This document shows positions 39,067-49,014 of a stretch of 64,000 nucleotides of DNA, piece after piece (position 1 is the first letter of the stretch; the number at the start of each line of letters is the position of its first letter). A program made the translations under genes and the position numbers. Source of the DNA: Pseudoalteromonas sp. MM1 (lineage in GTDB: Bacteria; Pseudomonadota; Gammaproteobacteria; Enterobacterales; Alteromonadaceae); the NCBI RefSeq assembly GCF_030296835.1, contig NZ_AP027922.1:3100001-3164000 (forward strand), given 5' to 3'. Below the pieces are notes generated by a model. It saw only the letters and a list, made by a program, of their open reading frames with translations. It did not search any database and was not told the origin of the DNA.

Positions 39067-39221
39067 AATCTTATCTTTGTTATTGGCGTTTTAAGTACGA
39101 TTAGGTGGCACCATTATTACAGTGCTATTTAAACAATACAGGTATTTAAGACGAAATTCAGCGCACTAAGTTAATCTCTCTCACATTTAGATTAGCTAGT
39201 ACACGTTATCAGGAAAATAGA

Positions 39222-40190
39222 ATGCGTAGACTCCCACCAGTATTACTAGAAGACGGTTGCCCTAGAGAACTTTTATCGTTAATTAGAACCATTTTAGCAG
39301 CATGTAAAGAAATTTCGTTTCGTGTTGGCCAAGGGGCGCTTTCTGGCGTATTAGGCTCAACGCTTGATGAAAACATTCAAGGCGAAACCCAAAAAAAGCT
39401 CGATGTATTATCTAACCAGCTTTTAAAAGATATTTTACTGGAGTCTGGGACGGTTAAAGCCATCGCCTCTGAGGAAGAAGATTACACCGTTGCTGGTAAC
39501 CAAGACGCTAAATACATTGTGGCGTTTGACCCCCTCGATGGCTCATCAAATACCGATATTAACTCACTAGTGGGTACTATATTTTCAATTATGGAAGCCC
39601 CAGAAGGCTCAGATGCCGCCGATCAAAGTATATTTATGCAGCCAGGCCACAAACAAGTAGCAGCAGGTTACGTGCTTTACGGCCCATCAACTATGCTTGC
39701 ACTTACTACAGGTAAAGGCACGCGCATGTTTACGCTAGATAAAACCCAAGGTAGCTTTTTACTAACACAAGACTTTGCCACCATTCCTGCTGATACCAAC
39801 GAATTTGCTATTAATGCGTCAAACCAGCGTCATTGGCAGGGCGCAATGCAAAACTATATTAATGACTTACTCGCTGGCGATACTGGTCCTCGCGCTAAAA
39901 ACTTCAACATGCGTTGGATTGCCGCTATGGTTGGCGATGTGCACCGTGTACTTAGCCGCGGAGGGATATTTACTTACCCTACAGATACTAAAGATGCAAA
40001 CAAACCCAATAAATTGCGCTTACTTTATGAAGCCAACCCCATGGCTATGCTAGTTGAGCAAGCAGGTGGTGTAGCCTCAACGGGCACTGAACGCATTATG
40101 GATATTCAGCCCGATGCAATCCACCAGCGTGTGGCGGTAATATTAGGCTCTAAGAACGAAGTAGAAACGTGCTTGGGATACCACAAATAA
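39222..40190 (+). CDS. fbp: Fructose-1,6-bisphosphatase class I
   Basis: A 322-residue enzyme. The metal site [10 protein letters not shown] and the earlier SEEEDY region are typical; the sugar-phosphate site lies near GGIFTYPTD and [13 protein letters not shown]. It catalyses the committed step of gluconeogenesis. AGGAAAAT precedes the ATG. It is monocistronic, ended by the hairpin at 40211. Confidence 0.96.
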   Translation: MRRLPPVLLEDGCPRELLSLIRTILAACKEISFRVGQGALSGVLGSTLDENIQGETQKKLDVLSNQLLKDILLESGTVKAIASEEEDYTVAGNQDAKYIVAFDPLDGSSNTDINSLVGTIFSIMEAPEGSDAADQSIFMQPGHKQVAAGYVLYGPSTMLALTTGKGTRMFTLDKTQGSFLLTQDFATIPADTNEFAINASNQRHWQGAMQNYINDLLAGDTGPRAKNFNMRWIAAMVGDVHRVLSRGGIFTYPTDTKDANKPNKLRLLYEANPMAMLVEQAGGVASTGTERIMDIQPDAIHQRVAVILGSKNEVETCLGYHK

Positions 40191-40210
40191 ACAAGTTGTC
40201 AAAAAATACT

Positions 40211-40241
40211 AAGCCGCATTTAATTTAAATGCGGCTTTTTT
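40211..40241. terminator. Terminator after fbp
   Basis: AAGCCGCATTTAA and TTTAAATGCGGCTTTTT form a long stem with a tiny loop, 20 bp after the fbp stop. Confidence 0.85.
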
Positions 40242-40302
40242 ATTTATTCGTTACATATAACCGCAATAAGTTGGCATCTTAAATAAGAGTCAGCCTAACT
40301 AT

Positions 40303-40629
40303 CTATTCCTTTAATAATGCCAGTAATTGTTCGAGCTTTTTATGACTAAGCTCTCCCATTTGCTCGCCATTACTGAGCGCAAAAATAACCCCCTCGCATT
40401 CGGCGCAGCCTATATCAGAGCGAGAATCAATCACATTTGCCCATAACTCTAAATCATCTATCTCTATTTCGTGGTTTATACAACGTGTTAGCACGTCAAT
40501 CAATACTGGCTTTGTAAGTGTATAAACGGGAGCACTTTCCTCTGCCGGGGTAGAAATAATCATGCTAATAGCATCATCTCTATGCTCACCAAAGGTAATA
40601 AATTCGGCCAATGCTTTTTGTATATTCAT
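40303..40629 (-). CDS. Hypothetical protein, 108 residues
   Basis: I do not recognise the family. From ATG 40629 (MNIQKALAEF) it encodes a soluble, acidic, mostly helical protein with a single Cys-x-x-Cys (CAECEGV) near residue 72. The frame extends to 40704 but would run into the divergent CWC gene start. No strong ribosome site is visible. Codon use resembles the neighbours, so it is probably real. Confidence 0.6.
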   Translation of the reverse strand: MNIQKALAEFITFGEHRDDAISMIISTPAEESAPVYTLTKPVLIDVLTRCINHEIEIDDLELWANVIDSRSDIGCAECEGVIFALSNGEQMGELSHKKLEQLLALLKE

Positions 40630-40672
40630 AATATTTGTTATTCTTGCTGCTCTACTGCTGATAAGAATTAAA

Positions 40673-41023
40673 ATGACGAGATTAAACTGCTCACAATGCC
40701 ACACTGCGTTTAGTTGTAATGTAAATGATATAAACGCATGTTGGTGTAACCAATTACCTGCTATTTTACCGCTTGAAGAATCAGCAACAAGCTGTTTATG
40801 CCCGCAATGTACACTTAATAAAATAAACGCTTACTTAGCGCATATTTATACGCAGCCAATAAAAGTACAAATTGAGTTTGCTAAAAAATTTAGAGGGAAT
40901 GACCATTTAACAGAAGGCCTAGACTACACCATGCAAAATGGCTACATGGTGTTTAGTAAGTGGTTTTTTTTAAAGCGAGGAACATGCTGTAAAAATGGCT
41001 GTAAAAATTGCCCTTACAGTTAA
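40673..41023 (+). CDS. Cysteine-rich CWC domain and DUF5522 fusion protein
   Basis: A 116-residue protein starting at ATG 40673. The N-terminal part (CSQCHTAFSC ... CWC) is a cysteine-rich CWC domain; CLCPQC follows. The C-terminal part, YTMQNGYMVFSKWFFLKRG then CCKNGCKNCPY, is the DUF5522 motif. With about a dozen Cys it should bind metal, probably zinc. Function is unknown. It diverges from the 108-residue gene with 43 bp between starts. Confidence 0.82.
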   Translation: MTRLNCSQCHTAFSCNVNDINACWCNQLPAILPLEESATSCLCPQCTLNKINAYLAHIYTQPIKVQIEFAKKFRGNDHLTEGLDYTMQNGYMVFSKWFFLKRGTCCKNGCKNCPYS

Positions 41024-41052
41024 ATTAAAGCATGTTGCTAAACTGTACGCTG

Positions 41053-42228
41053 TTAAATAAGTTCATTTGGCACATGGTTACTGTATTGTGCAAATTTATC
41101 CGCCCCTTTAAAACGTAACTCAATTGCTTTGATATGCTCTTCTTCTGCGTATTTCCAAACGCCCGGCACACTATAAACATGCTTTAAATAGCAAAAAAAC
41201 TTATCGCGTAGCTGCGGATCAAACTGCCATCCTTGAGCTACATCTGCTACTTGAGCAGCTAAGCCCTCACGAGTTTCAGCATGCTTAACTAAGCCTTCTA
41301 TATTATAACAAGCCTGCCCTACAGTAATGACACGCTTATTTAGTAACAGCGCTTCTAAACCAACCGTAGAATTGATAGTGACCACAGCTTCTGCGCATTC
41401 AATCAGTTCGCAGGTTTTATTGCCATTTGCAAATAGTGCAATCGGGTCTTTATCGTATAAATGGGTGTAATGCTTGTGCCACGACGGATGCTCTTTAAAA
41501 ACGACCTTTAAACTAGAGTCGTTCAACGCTTTTACTGCGCTAACAACTTCATCGTATAGCATTTCCATTGAGTCAATCCATGGCGAAAAGCTCGCTAATT
41601 GCGTATCGTGAGGCACCTGAAAAGGCACAAATATGTAGCGTTCAGGTATATTCTCAGCTGCAAAATCACAGCGCTTTTTATGGTTTTCCCGTGGCACAAG
41701 CGCCGGGGCATCAAAGTTTAAGACATTACTTGCATTAAAATTTAAATAAAAATCAGGGTCACGGCTCAGCGATGCATTAAAGTTAATCCCTTGAGGGTCT
41801 AAACTGGTGGTTCCCGGAAGCAAACCATTTTCATAATAAAATTGCTTAATACCCAGTGCCTTGGCAGCCATAGCAACAGTAGTATTCGGTAGTTTATTAC
41901 CATTCCATATTACCAGTACTTCAGGGTTAACTTCAGTTAATAAAGCTAAATATTTTGCGTAACGTAAACGCTCAAAAAAGCGCAGCCCCACTTTGTAAAC
42001 CGCCGATATTAAAGCATTGTTCCAAAGGTTATTACGGGCGCGCTTACGTTTTAGTTGTGCATTAATAACATCGTTAAAATCAACTTTAAACGCGTTGCTT
42101 AAATAGTGTATAGCTGAAAGCTTTGGCGCCCCCATAACATGCAGTTGGCAATCCATACTCAGCTTTTTAATTATTTTTTTATAGTACTTTGCGTGTACAT
42201 TTTTGCGGGATATAAAGAGGTAAGACAT
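41053..42228 (-). CDS. Capsular polysaccharide biosynthesis/export family protein (KpsS-like)
   Basis: A 391-residue protein resembling the capsule polysaccharide synthesis family (KpsS/LipB/WcbO type Kdo transferases). Supporting segments are WNGNKLPNTTVAMAAKALG, FYYENGLLPGTTSLDPQGIN and, in the C-terminal Rossmann half, VVFKEHPSWHKH and VVTINSTVGLEALLL. The Glu-x-Gly and His-Pro motifs are shared with GT-B Kdo transferases. ATG 42228 is used; the extra six codons upstream start from TTG. No capsule cluster surrounds it, so the acceptor may be LPS or another glycan. Confidence 0.75.
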   Translation of the reverse strand: MSYLFISRKNVHAKYYKKIIKKLSMDCQLHVMGAPKLSAIHYLSNAFKVDFNDVINAQLKRKRARNNLWNNALISAVYKVGLRFFERLRYAKYLALLTEVNPEVLVIWNGNKLPNTTVAMAAKALGIKQFYYENGLLPGTTSLDPQGINFNASLSRDPDFYLNFNASNVLNFDAPALVPRENHKKRCDFAAENIPERYIFVPFQVPHDTQLASFSPWIDSMEMLYDEVVSAVKALNDSSLKVVFKEHPSWHKHYTHLYDKDPIALFANGNKTCELIECAEAVVTINSTVGLEALLLNKRVITVGQACYNIEGLVKHAETREGLAAQVADVAQGWQFDPQLRDKFFCYLKHVYSVPGVWKYAEEEHIKAIELRFKGADKFAQYSNHVPNELI

Positions 42229-42332
42229 ACAAGCTGTGCGCGCCAATTATTGTTTATAGGGAAATAATACTAAGTGGACACTATTACAAAAGTAAGGTTC
42301 ACTGCTACGGGTAAATAATTTACAGATGTTAC

Positions 42333-42752
42333 CTAAATTTTTATTATTTTACTACGCAGCGGTGCCATCCTAGATAAAATCTCGTTTTGTACACTATGGC
42401 TAATATTTTGCTCTTCCATCGCATTTACGAGCAGATCCACCACATGGTTAAAGTCTTTCTCAGTTATATGCATCCCAGTATGAATATCTACCATAGAATC
42501 ACCTTTGTACTTGCATGGGCCATCAACGAGTGCACACATGTGCACGATAAAACCTTCTCTGAAGTGGTCAATATTGCTGTGTTCAAAATAATGCAATACT
42601 TGATCGTCATTACCTATTTGGTAAATAAAACTATCAACAATACGCGCAAGCCCCGCACGGCCATCAAGCTGTTGATAAAGAGATAAATTAGCTGAGCTTG
42701 CGCACCCTGTCAGCGCAGCTAAACACAGCCATAATATAACGACGTTTTTCAT
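42333..42752 (-). CDS. Group 1 truncated haemoglobin with lipoprotein signal
   Basis: A 139-residue protein. The signal ends in lipobox LTGC (about Cys17), so it should be attached to a membrane on the periplasmic side, which is unusual for a globin. The truncated-haemoglobin fold is seen from SLYQQLDGRAGLARIVDSF, through YFEHSNIDHFREGFIVHMCAL, to VDIHTGMHITEKDFNHVV with the proximal His. Its ATG overlaps the upstream stop by one base (TAATG), so it is the last gene of a four-gene operon. Confidence 0.85.
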   Translation of the reverse strand: MKNVVILWLCLAALTGCASSANLSLYQQLDGRAGLARIVDSFIYQIGNDDQVLHYFEHSNIDHFREGFIVHMCALVDGPCKYKGDSMVDIHTGMHITEKDFNHVVDLLVNAMEEQNISHSVQNEILSRMAPLRSKIIKI

Positions 42753-43585
42753 TACCAATACCCTGTTACTGATAAGTACCACCCTGTTTGATCGCTCGCA
42801 CCTGCAATGCTACCTAAATCTAAATATGCGGCGGTTACACTCACGTGCTTGTTTGGCATCCAAGCAACAAATAAATCTTTCCAGTCTTGCTCGCCTAAAT
42901 TTAAGTTATTAGATTTTTGCCTATATTCAATACCAACAGCAACACTACGACTTAAAAACAAAGCAGTGCTGCCTTCAAATAAAATTTCGGCATCGTTACC
43001 TGCCCCACCATAACCAAGCAACCCGAGTTGATTAGCCTCACTGTAGCGAGTTGTGACGTTCCAAAACCAGTTAAGCCCCCCTACAGCCCCTAAGTGGAGT
43101 TTACTAGCTGCGAGAAAATAATCTGTCCCGCTAGTATCCTTTGCCCCTACAAATGTCGCAACAGCGCCATCATCAAGAGATTTATGCTGAACCCCTAAGC
43201 TCAATTGCGGCCATTTGCTATAAACTATATCGCCGTATAAACGAATTTTAGCGCCCGTGATAGATTGCTCTATTTCGGTATCTAGGGCAGGCACGTCAAA
43301 GCGCTGTTGTGCATAGCTAAGTTCTACTCGATTAAATAGATTAACTTGTGCGCCACACACATCTAAAGTGTAGTCTGTGACATCTGCACGGCTACAAAAG
43401 CCATTTACAGAGAACTCGTCTTCACTGGCATAGCCTGCAAGTTGTGCCCATGGCACAATACCGCCGCCTCCACTGCCTTCTATTTGCGAGACCCCAGGGG
43501 TTGCTAATAATTTACCATCGCTTGCTAAACTAGAAAAACTAGAACTAAGTAATAACCCTAGCAATAAACACTTAACTTTTTTCAT
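42752..43585 (-). CDS. DUF3034 family outer-membrane protein
   Basis: A 277-residue exported protein, signal ending at SLAS-DG. The Gly-rich start of the mature part (TPGVSQIEGSGGGGIVPW) and alternating amphipathic strands ending in an aromatic GYW fit a small beta-barrel; the pattern matches DUF3034. Two Cys near residues 63 and 77 may pair. It overlaps the GGDEF/EAL gene by 14 bp and the globin by one base. Confidence 0.85.
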   Translation of the reverse strand: MKKVKCLLLGLLLSSSFSSLASDGKLLATPGVSQIEGSGGGGIVPWAQLAGYASEDEFSVNGFCSRADVTDYTLDVCGAQVNLFNRVELSYAQQRFDVPALDTEIEQSITGAKIRLYGDIVYSKWPQLSLGVQHKSLDDGAVATFVGAKDTSGTDYFLAASKLHLGAVGGLNWFWNVTTRYSEANQLGLLGYGGAGNDAEILFEGSTALFLSRSVAVGIEYRQKSNNLNLGEQDWKDLFVAWMPNKHVSVTAAYLDLGSIAGASDQTGWYLSVTGYW

Positions 43586-45887
43586 AATATTCCTTTAGCC
43601 ACTGTTCTAATAAGTCTGCTTTTAAAGGCCTACTTAGGTAATAACCCTGAGCATGGTCACAATGCATAAGTTTAAGTAAGTCTAACGAATCTCTGTTTTC
43701 AACACCTTCTGCAACAACGCTAAAGCCTAGTTGATGCCCCAAGGTAATGGACGACTGCACTATGTATTGATCCTTGCGCGACTCATCTAACTTTAAAATA
43801 AAGCACTTATCTAACTTTAGCTCATCAATAGGCAACATTTTTAATCTCCCCAGTGATGTTTGCCCTACGCCATAATCATCCAATGAAATTTTTACACCAA
43901 TGGCTTTTAAGTTTTGTAACGCTTTTATACCTTTTTCTTCGTTTTCAATCATGTCGCGCTCAGTTAATTCAACAGTGATGAGGGTTGGATCAACCTTGTG
44001 TTTTTTTAGTGTACGCACAAGCGCAGAATGAAAACTCGGTGAGGCAATATCTTGTGCTGATACATTAATTGCAGCCTGCATTTCAATACCTTTAGCCTGC
44101 CAATCAGCCACCTGTGAAACTACAGTGTTAACAACCCATGAGGTAAGCTCCACAATAAGCCCAGACTGCTCGGCTAAATCAATAAATAGCTCTGGATTTA
44201 CCCAGCTGCCATCCTTACGCTGCCAGCGTATTAGAGATTCTACTTTATTTATTTTTTGTGTATGTAAATGCAACTTGGGCTGATAGGTCATAAATAATTG
44301 CCCATCATCATCGCTAATAGCTTGTTTAAGTTCATCCAACATTTTTAGACGCTCTAAATGCGCTTCGTCTTCACCATTTTGGTAATAATGAATACTTTCG
44401 GGGCTATCTGTTGCATTGTCTACGGCTATAAGCACGCGGCGCATTAAATCATCGCTGGCAAGGCCTTGCATAGGGTACTCGACAACCCCTGCGCTGAAGC
44501 GTAAGTTAATTTTTAACGTTTTAATGGTATAGCACGCTAAAAGCTGTGCCATTAAGCCAACTATACCGCTTTTTTTCTCTCTGGCAGCGGCGCTTGGAAA
44601 CACAGTTAAAAACTCATCGCCACCAATACGCGCATGAAAGCCGCCAAGCTCGTCCGAAAAGCCACTAATTCGATTGGCGACCGCTTTTAAACATTCATCG
44701 CCTACACGCGGGCCGAGTTTATCGTTTATATGCCGTAAACCTTTTATATCAATTGCTACTAAGGTGTATTGTGTAGAGGGGGTAAGCTCATCATCAAGCA
44801 CCTCAAGCATCGCCGAGCGGTTATAAAACCCTGTTAGCGAATCATGGCGTGCCTGAAAACTAATTTTTTGTTCACGCTCGTTAATATCGTTACCCATATT
44901 ATCAAAGGCGTTAGCAAGGGTTGCTATTTCAGTACTTTGTTTAGATGCATTAAATTCAAACGTGTAATTACCTTGGGCAAACTGCCTTGCAATAACTGCA
45001 AGCTGCGATAATGGCGTTGTTAAGTTATTTGCCAGTAAGCTACTGGTAATAACCCCCACCAGCATCGTTAAAATAGCCATAATAATTAGCGTAAATAATA
45101 AGTTTTCAAAATCGTTATAGCTTTGTGTTAAATCAGCACTGAGTAAAATGGTTACCGCATCTCCTTGTAAGGAGGGCAGCGTAATGTCTCGGTTTTTATA
45201 TACAGGATAATCACCAAACAAACGCGTTGTAGAGGTGGTATTAAAGTAGTTTTTAGGTGCAAAAACATCTGGTCGCTTAAGCAAAGAACTCCTTACAAAG
45301 TTGTCTTGCTCAGCAATAAAGCTGACATCCATTCCTGTTAGGTTTTTAAGCTCTAGGGCGACTTCGTCATCAATTTTAAAGCCCACTAAGCTGTATGCAA
45401 CAGTTCTAGGCGCTCTAACGGGTAATAAGATAACTTGATATAGCTGCTTGTTAAGCACTACAAAGCTCGATTGCTCTGGCGAAGTTAATAATTCCTCCAG
45501 TAGCGGCTTTAAATTTTGCGGGTATAAATCTGCATTAGTATTGGCTGAAATTAATTTACCTGATAAATCAATCAGTAGCATAAGCTCTGCATCAATACGC
45601 TGACTGTGATTAAACAGCACACTACTTATGGTGGCTGCATCGCGAGTGGCAACCGCTTGCTTAAAGCCAAAGTCGGCAGTGAGTACTTTAGCAGCAGTAA
45701 GCAGTAGGTTTTCTTTCGCGCTCAAATACTGCTTATAAACATTTTGCGCTACGCTAATATCTTGATTTACTTTTTCTTCTTGAAATTTACTTGTAGACCA
45801 CCAAAAGCTAACGACACTCACCAAGGTAGTCAGCAACACTAAGCCTACACATAAAACAATAATGCGGTTTTTTAAACTGTTAGCCAT
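43572..45887 (-). CDS. Membrane GGDEF/EAL cyclic-di-GMP protein with HAMP domain
   Basis: A 771-residue protein. A membrane helix (about 7-27) precedes a periplasmic sensor domain (about 30-270), then a second helix and HAMP (about 275-340). The GGDEF domain has an intact IGGDEF motif. The EAL domain starts with ESLIRW instead of EALIRW but keeps Glu, and also has DDYGVGQTSL and VVAEGVEN, so phosphodiesterase activity is possible. ATG 45887 is preceded by AGGGCGG. It overlaps the cupredoxin gene by 8 bp. Net direction of c-di-GMP change cannot be read from sequence. Confidence 0.9.
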   Translation of the reverse strand: MANSLKNRIIVLCVGLVLLTTLVSVVSFWWSTSKFQEEKVNQDISVAQNVYKQYLSAKENLLLTAAKVLTADFGFKQAVATRDAATISSVLFNHSQRIDAELMLLIDLSGKLISANTNADLYPQNLKPLLEELLTSPEQSSFVVLNKQLYQVILLPVRAPRTVAYSLVGFKIDDEVALELKNLTGMDVSFIAEQDNFVRSSLLKRPDVFAPKNYFNTTSTTRLFGDYPVYKNRDITLPSLQGDAVTILLSADLTQSYNDFENLLFTLIIMAILTMLVGVITSSLLANNLTTPLSQLAVIARQFAQGNYTFEFNASKQSTEIATLANAFDNMGNDINEREQKISFQARHDSLTGFYNRSAMLEVLDDELTPSTQYTLVAIDIKGLRHINDKLGPRVGDECLKAVANRISGFSDELGGFHARIGGDEFLTVFPSAAAREKKSGIVGLMAQLLACYTIKTLKINLRFSAGVVEYPMQGLASDDLMRRVLIAVDNATDSPESIHYYQNGEDEAHLERLKMLDELKQAISDDDGQLFMTYQPKLHLHTQKINKVESLIRWQRKDGSWVNPELFIDLAEQSGLIVELTSWVVNTVVSQVADWQAKGIEMQAAINVSAQDIASPSFHSALVRTLKKHKVDPTLITVELTERDMIENEEKGIKALQNLKAIGVKISLDDYGVGQTSLGRLKMLPIDELKLDKCFILKLDESRKDQYIVQSSITLGHQLGFSVVAEGVENRDSLDLLKLMHCDHAQGYYLSRPLKADLLEQWLKEYYEKS

Positions 45888-46539
45888 TACCGCCCTTAAA
45901 CTTACTACCAAAAGTATTTCGCGGTGCTGGGGTGGAGGTATTAATTTTAACTAGTAACTCATTGTTATTATTTATTGTTATCATTTTTTTATTTTCCAAC
46001 GGTGCAGTTTGTAGCGCATGCCACACACTCAGCGTAGTCGGTAAAGAGGTTATGTCTAAGGTTAACATACCCGTATTGTTGGTTTTATAAACGTGTTCAC
46101 TATTGGCTACATAAATATAGCCCACCATAGAGTCATGAATATTACAGCCTAGTACAACAACGCCTTGTTGATCAAAAGTCACAGGCTCTTTAGGTTGACC
46201 TGAATAGAGTTTTAGCTGAAATGGCTTGGTCTGAGAAAAAGAGTAAACATGATGGCGAATATTATCGCTGTTAGGAAAGTTAACCTGCTGACCTTTTTGC
46301 ACTACCAGCAAATCAGGCAAAAACGCTTTATGTACTTGGTCCATTACCGCAACGGGTAACGTGGTGCGCTCTAGCTTTGCCGCCTTATAAAGCTCAACGA
46401 CTGCGTCTTTTAGTGGCTGACCATGCTGATCTTGAATTACTAAATTAATAGTTTCACCCAGTACGCCTTGGCTAAAAAATAAAGTAGCGGCGAGTAAATA
46501 ACTTCTTTTATTAAAAACTTGCTGCACTTGCCTAAACAT
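45880..46539 (-). CDS. Exported cupredoxin-like protein (methylamine-utilisation type)
   Basis: A 219-residue protein with a signal ending near VLG-ET. A domain with plastocyanin-like ligands follows: His in NIRHHVYSF and Cys, His and Met in LGCNIHDSM, so a type 1 copper site is likely. Relatives are often labelled methylamine utilisation protein. It heads the operon cupredoxin - GGDEF/EAL - DUF3034 - globin and may sense copper, oxygen or redox state for the membrane protein; this is inference. Confidence 0.82.
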   Translation of the reverse strand: MFRQVQQVFNKRSYLLAATLFFSQGVLGETINLVIQDQHGQPLKDAVVELYKAAKLERTTLPVAVMDQVHKAFLPDLLVVQKGQQVNFPNSDNIRHHVYSFSQTKPFQLKLYSGQPKEPVTFDQQGVVVLGCNIHDSMVGYIYVANSEHVYKTNNTGMLTLDITSLPTTLSVWHALQTAPLENKKMITINNNNELLVKINTSTPAPRNTFGSKFKGGNG

Positions 46540-46661
46540 ATCAACACCTAAAAATTAATCTTAGGTTAAGTTAATTAGAGACTGACACTAATTGCAAGGA
46601 ATATAGCCCAGTAACTAAAAATAAAGACTGGGCTTGGTTTTTTTTACATACTTTAGTTGTA

Positions 46662-47765
46662 TTATTTTACAATAAGGCCGTAATCAGTATCTAAAATATT
46701 AATGACTTCTTGGCGAGGATCTTCTGGAATTACAATCTCTTTGCCAATAATTTTACTGGCAATGCCTACATAAGTGTTAGACACTTCAAGCATCACAGAT
46801 TCTGGTAAAATAAAATCTTTAGCAAGCTGCTCACGCTCATCCATTCGGTCTTTATTTAACAGTACATCACTTTCTGGCACATTAGAAATTAACAACTGAC
46901 GAAACCCTTCTTTAGAGTTTTCGATTATTTTACCATCGCGGTAAGCCGCGCCATCCCATATGCGCGAAGAATCTGGGGTGCCTACTTCATCAATATAAAT
47001 AAGCTGTTGGTTACCGTCTAAATCCTCTACATAACCAAACTCAAACTTTGTATCTACAAATATTTGTTCAAGCTTTGCTAGCTCTTCACTAATTAACTTA
47101 AAGCCCTCAACCAATAGCTTTTCGTATTTAGTCACATCCTCTGCCGATTTAAAATTAAATACATCTAAATTATCAGTGATGTTAGCGCGCGTAATATTCA
47201 CATCATCAACAGGTGGAATATCAGCCACGCCTTCGATAATACCTTTTGTAGAAGGGGTTATTAGTACGTTTTCAAGCTTTTGGTTTGCCGTTAAGCCCTC
47301 AGGTAAATCTATGCCACAAAAGTTGCGAACCCCTTTACTGTAATCGCGCCACATGCTGCCAGTTATATATTGGCGCGCAATGGCTTCTACTTTTACGGTA
47401 CTTGCTTTGCGCACAATCCATACATAAGGATGTGGAATATCAACAATGTGATTACCCGCAAGGCCCGCTTTATCAAATAACTTAAACCAATGAGATGCAA
47501 CAGAGTTGAGCGCAATACCTTTTCCTGGCACGCCGTTTAAGCCATTTTCGCCTTGCCAAATACAGTCAAATGCAGAAATACGGTCTGAAATAACCATAAT
47601 TGCCAGCTCAGTTCCTTGCGGAACTTTATAGTTTTTTTCTTTAATGAGGCGTGCGCTGTCTTCATCTGTTAGCCAATAAACCGAACGAACTTTACCGCTG
47701 TGTACGGCACCTTTAGTGCGAATGGGTAAGTCATCGTTTACGTCTAAAACTTTATAGCTAGTCAT
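46662..47765 (-). CDS. purC: SAICAR synthetase PurC (long form)
   Basis: A 367-residue enzyme, longer than the 237-residue E. coli type but usual in several marine gammaproteobacteria. Motifs include [35 protein letters not shown] and [10 protein letters not shown], then [11 protein letters not shown]. It joins aspartate to CAIR in purine synthesis. ATG 47765 is preceded by CGGAGA; upstream starts are weaker. Confidence 0.93.
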   Translation of the reverse strand: MTSYKVLDVNDDLPIRTKGAVHSGKVRSVYWLTDEDSARLIKEKNYKVPQGTELAIMVISDRISAFDCIWQGENGLNGVPGKGIALNSVASHWFKLFDKAGLAGNHIVDIPHPYVWIVRKASTVKVEAIARQYITGSMWRDYSKGVRNFCGIDLPEGLTANQKLENVLITPSTKGIIEGVADIPPVDDVNITRANITDNLDVFNFKSAEDVTKYEKLLVEGFKLISEELAKLEQIFVDTKFEFGYVEDLDGNQQLIYIDEVGTPDSSRIWDGAAYRDGKIIENSKEGFRQLLISNVPESDVLLNKDRMDEREQLAKDFILPESVMLEVSNTYVGIASKIIGKEIVIPEDPRQEVINILDTDYGLIVK

Positions 47766-47941
47766 GCTATCTCCGGGGTTAGGGATGCTCATAGAGCAAA
47801 GTATGGTATGGGGTTATAAGCGCTATATAATAAATCAGCCTACCCTAAAGCTCAATCAGCACTGAAAACTAAATAACCACGCAATATTTATATGGCTGTA
47901 ATAATGCGGTAAACTTAGCGTGCTAACTAGAGGAGTACCGC

Positions 47942-49012
47942 TTGAACTACCTAACTGCCACCGCAAATAAAAAATACCTAATGTATATTTCGCAAAATTA
48001 TTCATACGCTATTTTAAGGCCACTACAAGCACAAATTTTAGCGCATGGTGGTGAGGTACGTTGGTTTTTAGCTGGCAGTGAAGTTAACCCTAATTTTTTA
48101 AATGATGACGAGCAGCGATTACATACAATCACTGATGTAAGGAACTGGAAGCCCGATATTACATATATTCCGGGCAATATTGTTCCAAGTTTTATTCCTG
48201 GTAAAAAAGTAGCTGTTTTTCATGGGTTTAATTCTGAAAAGCGAAGTTCTGAAGGGAACAGAGGCCATTTTGCCATTAGGGGCTGTTACGATTTATATTG
48301 CACTCAAGGCCCTAATACTACTGAGCGCTTTAAAGAGCTTGCACAACAACATGGTTTTTTTAAAGTAACAGAAACAGGTTGGCCTACTCTTGACCCTTTG
48401 TTTAACGAATCACAAAGCAATCCATACCAAAGTAACGACCCACGCCCTACTTTACTTATTTGTTCAACCTTCTCTCGTAAGTTGTCACTAGCCCCCAAAT
48501 TATATGAACAAATAAAGCGTTTTAGTGAACAAGGCAAATGGCGAATCCTAATGCAGTTTCATCCTAAAATGCCAACCGAGTGGGTAAACAAGTACAAAGC
48601 ACTAAGCAATAATAATTTAACCTTTATTGAAACCGATAACGTGTTACCTCTACTCAAAGCAGCTGATGTAATGCTCTGTGATACCTCATCGGTGTTACTG
48701 ATGTTTTTGTTACTTCGCAAACCTGTAGTTACCTTTTGTAATCAAAAGCCTATGCCCCATTTACTTGACGTTACCAACGCAAATGAAGTTGAGCCAGCAA
48801 TTGAGCGTGCATTAACGAAGCCTAATGACTTAATGCAATATATTGAAGACTATTGCCAAGAGCTACACCCATATACGGATGGAAAATCTAGCCAACGTGT
48901 GCTTAATGCTGCAAATGAATTTTTGCATAAAAACGAAAAGCTAAAACCTAAACCTCTCAACCTATTTCGAAATCTTAAAATGCGTAAAGAATTCAACTTT
49001 TGGGGTTGGTAA
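47942..49012 (+). CDS. CDP-glycerol glycerophosphotransferase family protein
   Basis: A 356-residue GT-B-like protein. Indicative segments are VAVFHGFNSEKR, LYCTQGPNTTERF, VTETGWPTLDPL, MQFHPKMPTEW and the nucleotide-binding end MLCDTSSVLLMFLLLRKPVVTF. These match the teichoic-acid glycerophosphotransferase family, which in gram-negatives decorates glycans. The start is TTG 47942, supported by AGAGGAG at seven bases; the next ATG (47981 region) has no such site. The ABC transporter ATPase follows after 2 bp. Confidence 0.82.
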   Translation: MNYLTATANKKYLMYISQNYSYAILRPLQAQILAHGGEVRWFLAGSEVNPNFLNDDEQRLHTITDVRNWKPDITYIPGNIVPSFIPGKKVAVFHGFNSEKRSSEGNRGHFAIRGCYDLYCTQGPNTTERFKELAQQHGFFKVTETGWPTLDPLFNESQSNPYQSNDPRPTLLICSTFSRKLSLAPKLYEQIKRFSEQGKWRILMQFHPKMPTEWVNKYKALSNNNLTFIETDNVLPLLKAADVMLCDTSSVLLMFLLLRKPVVTFCNQKPMPHLLDVTNANEVEPAIERALTKPNDLMQYIEDYCQELHPYTDGKSSQRVLNAANEFLHKNEKLKPKPLNLFRNLKMRKEFNFWGW

Positions 49013-49014
49013 AA

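Noticed and set aside
41053..49012. A single capsule gene cluster
   Set aside because: The KpsS-like gene and the glycerophosphotransferase-like gene are 6 kb apart on opposite strands, with unrelated genes between and no capsule export genes.
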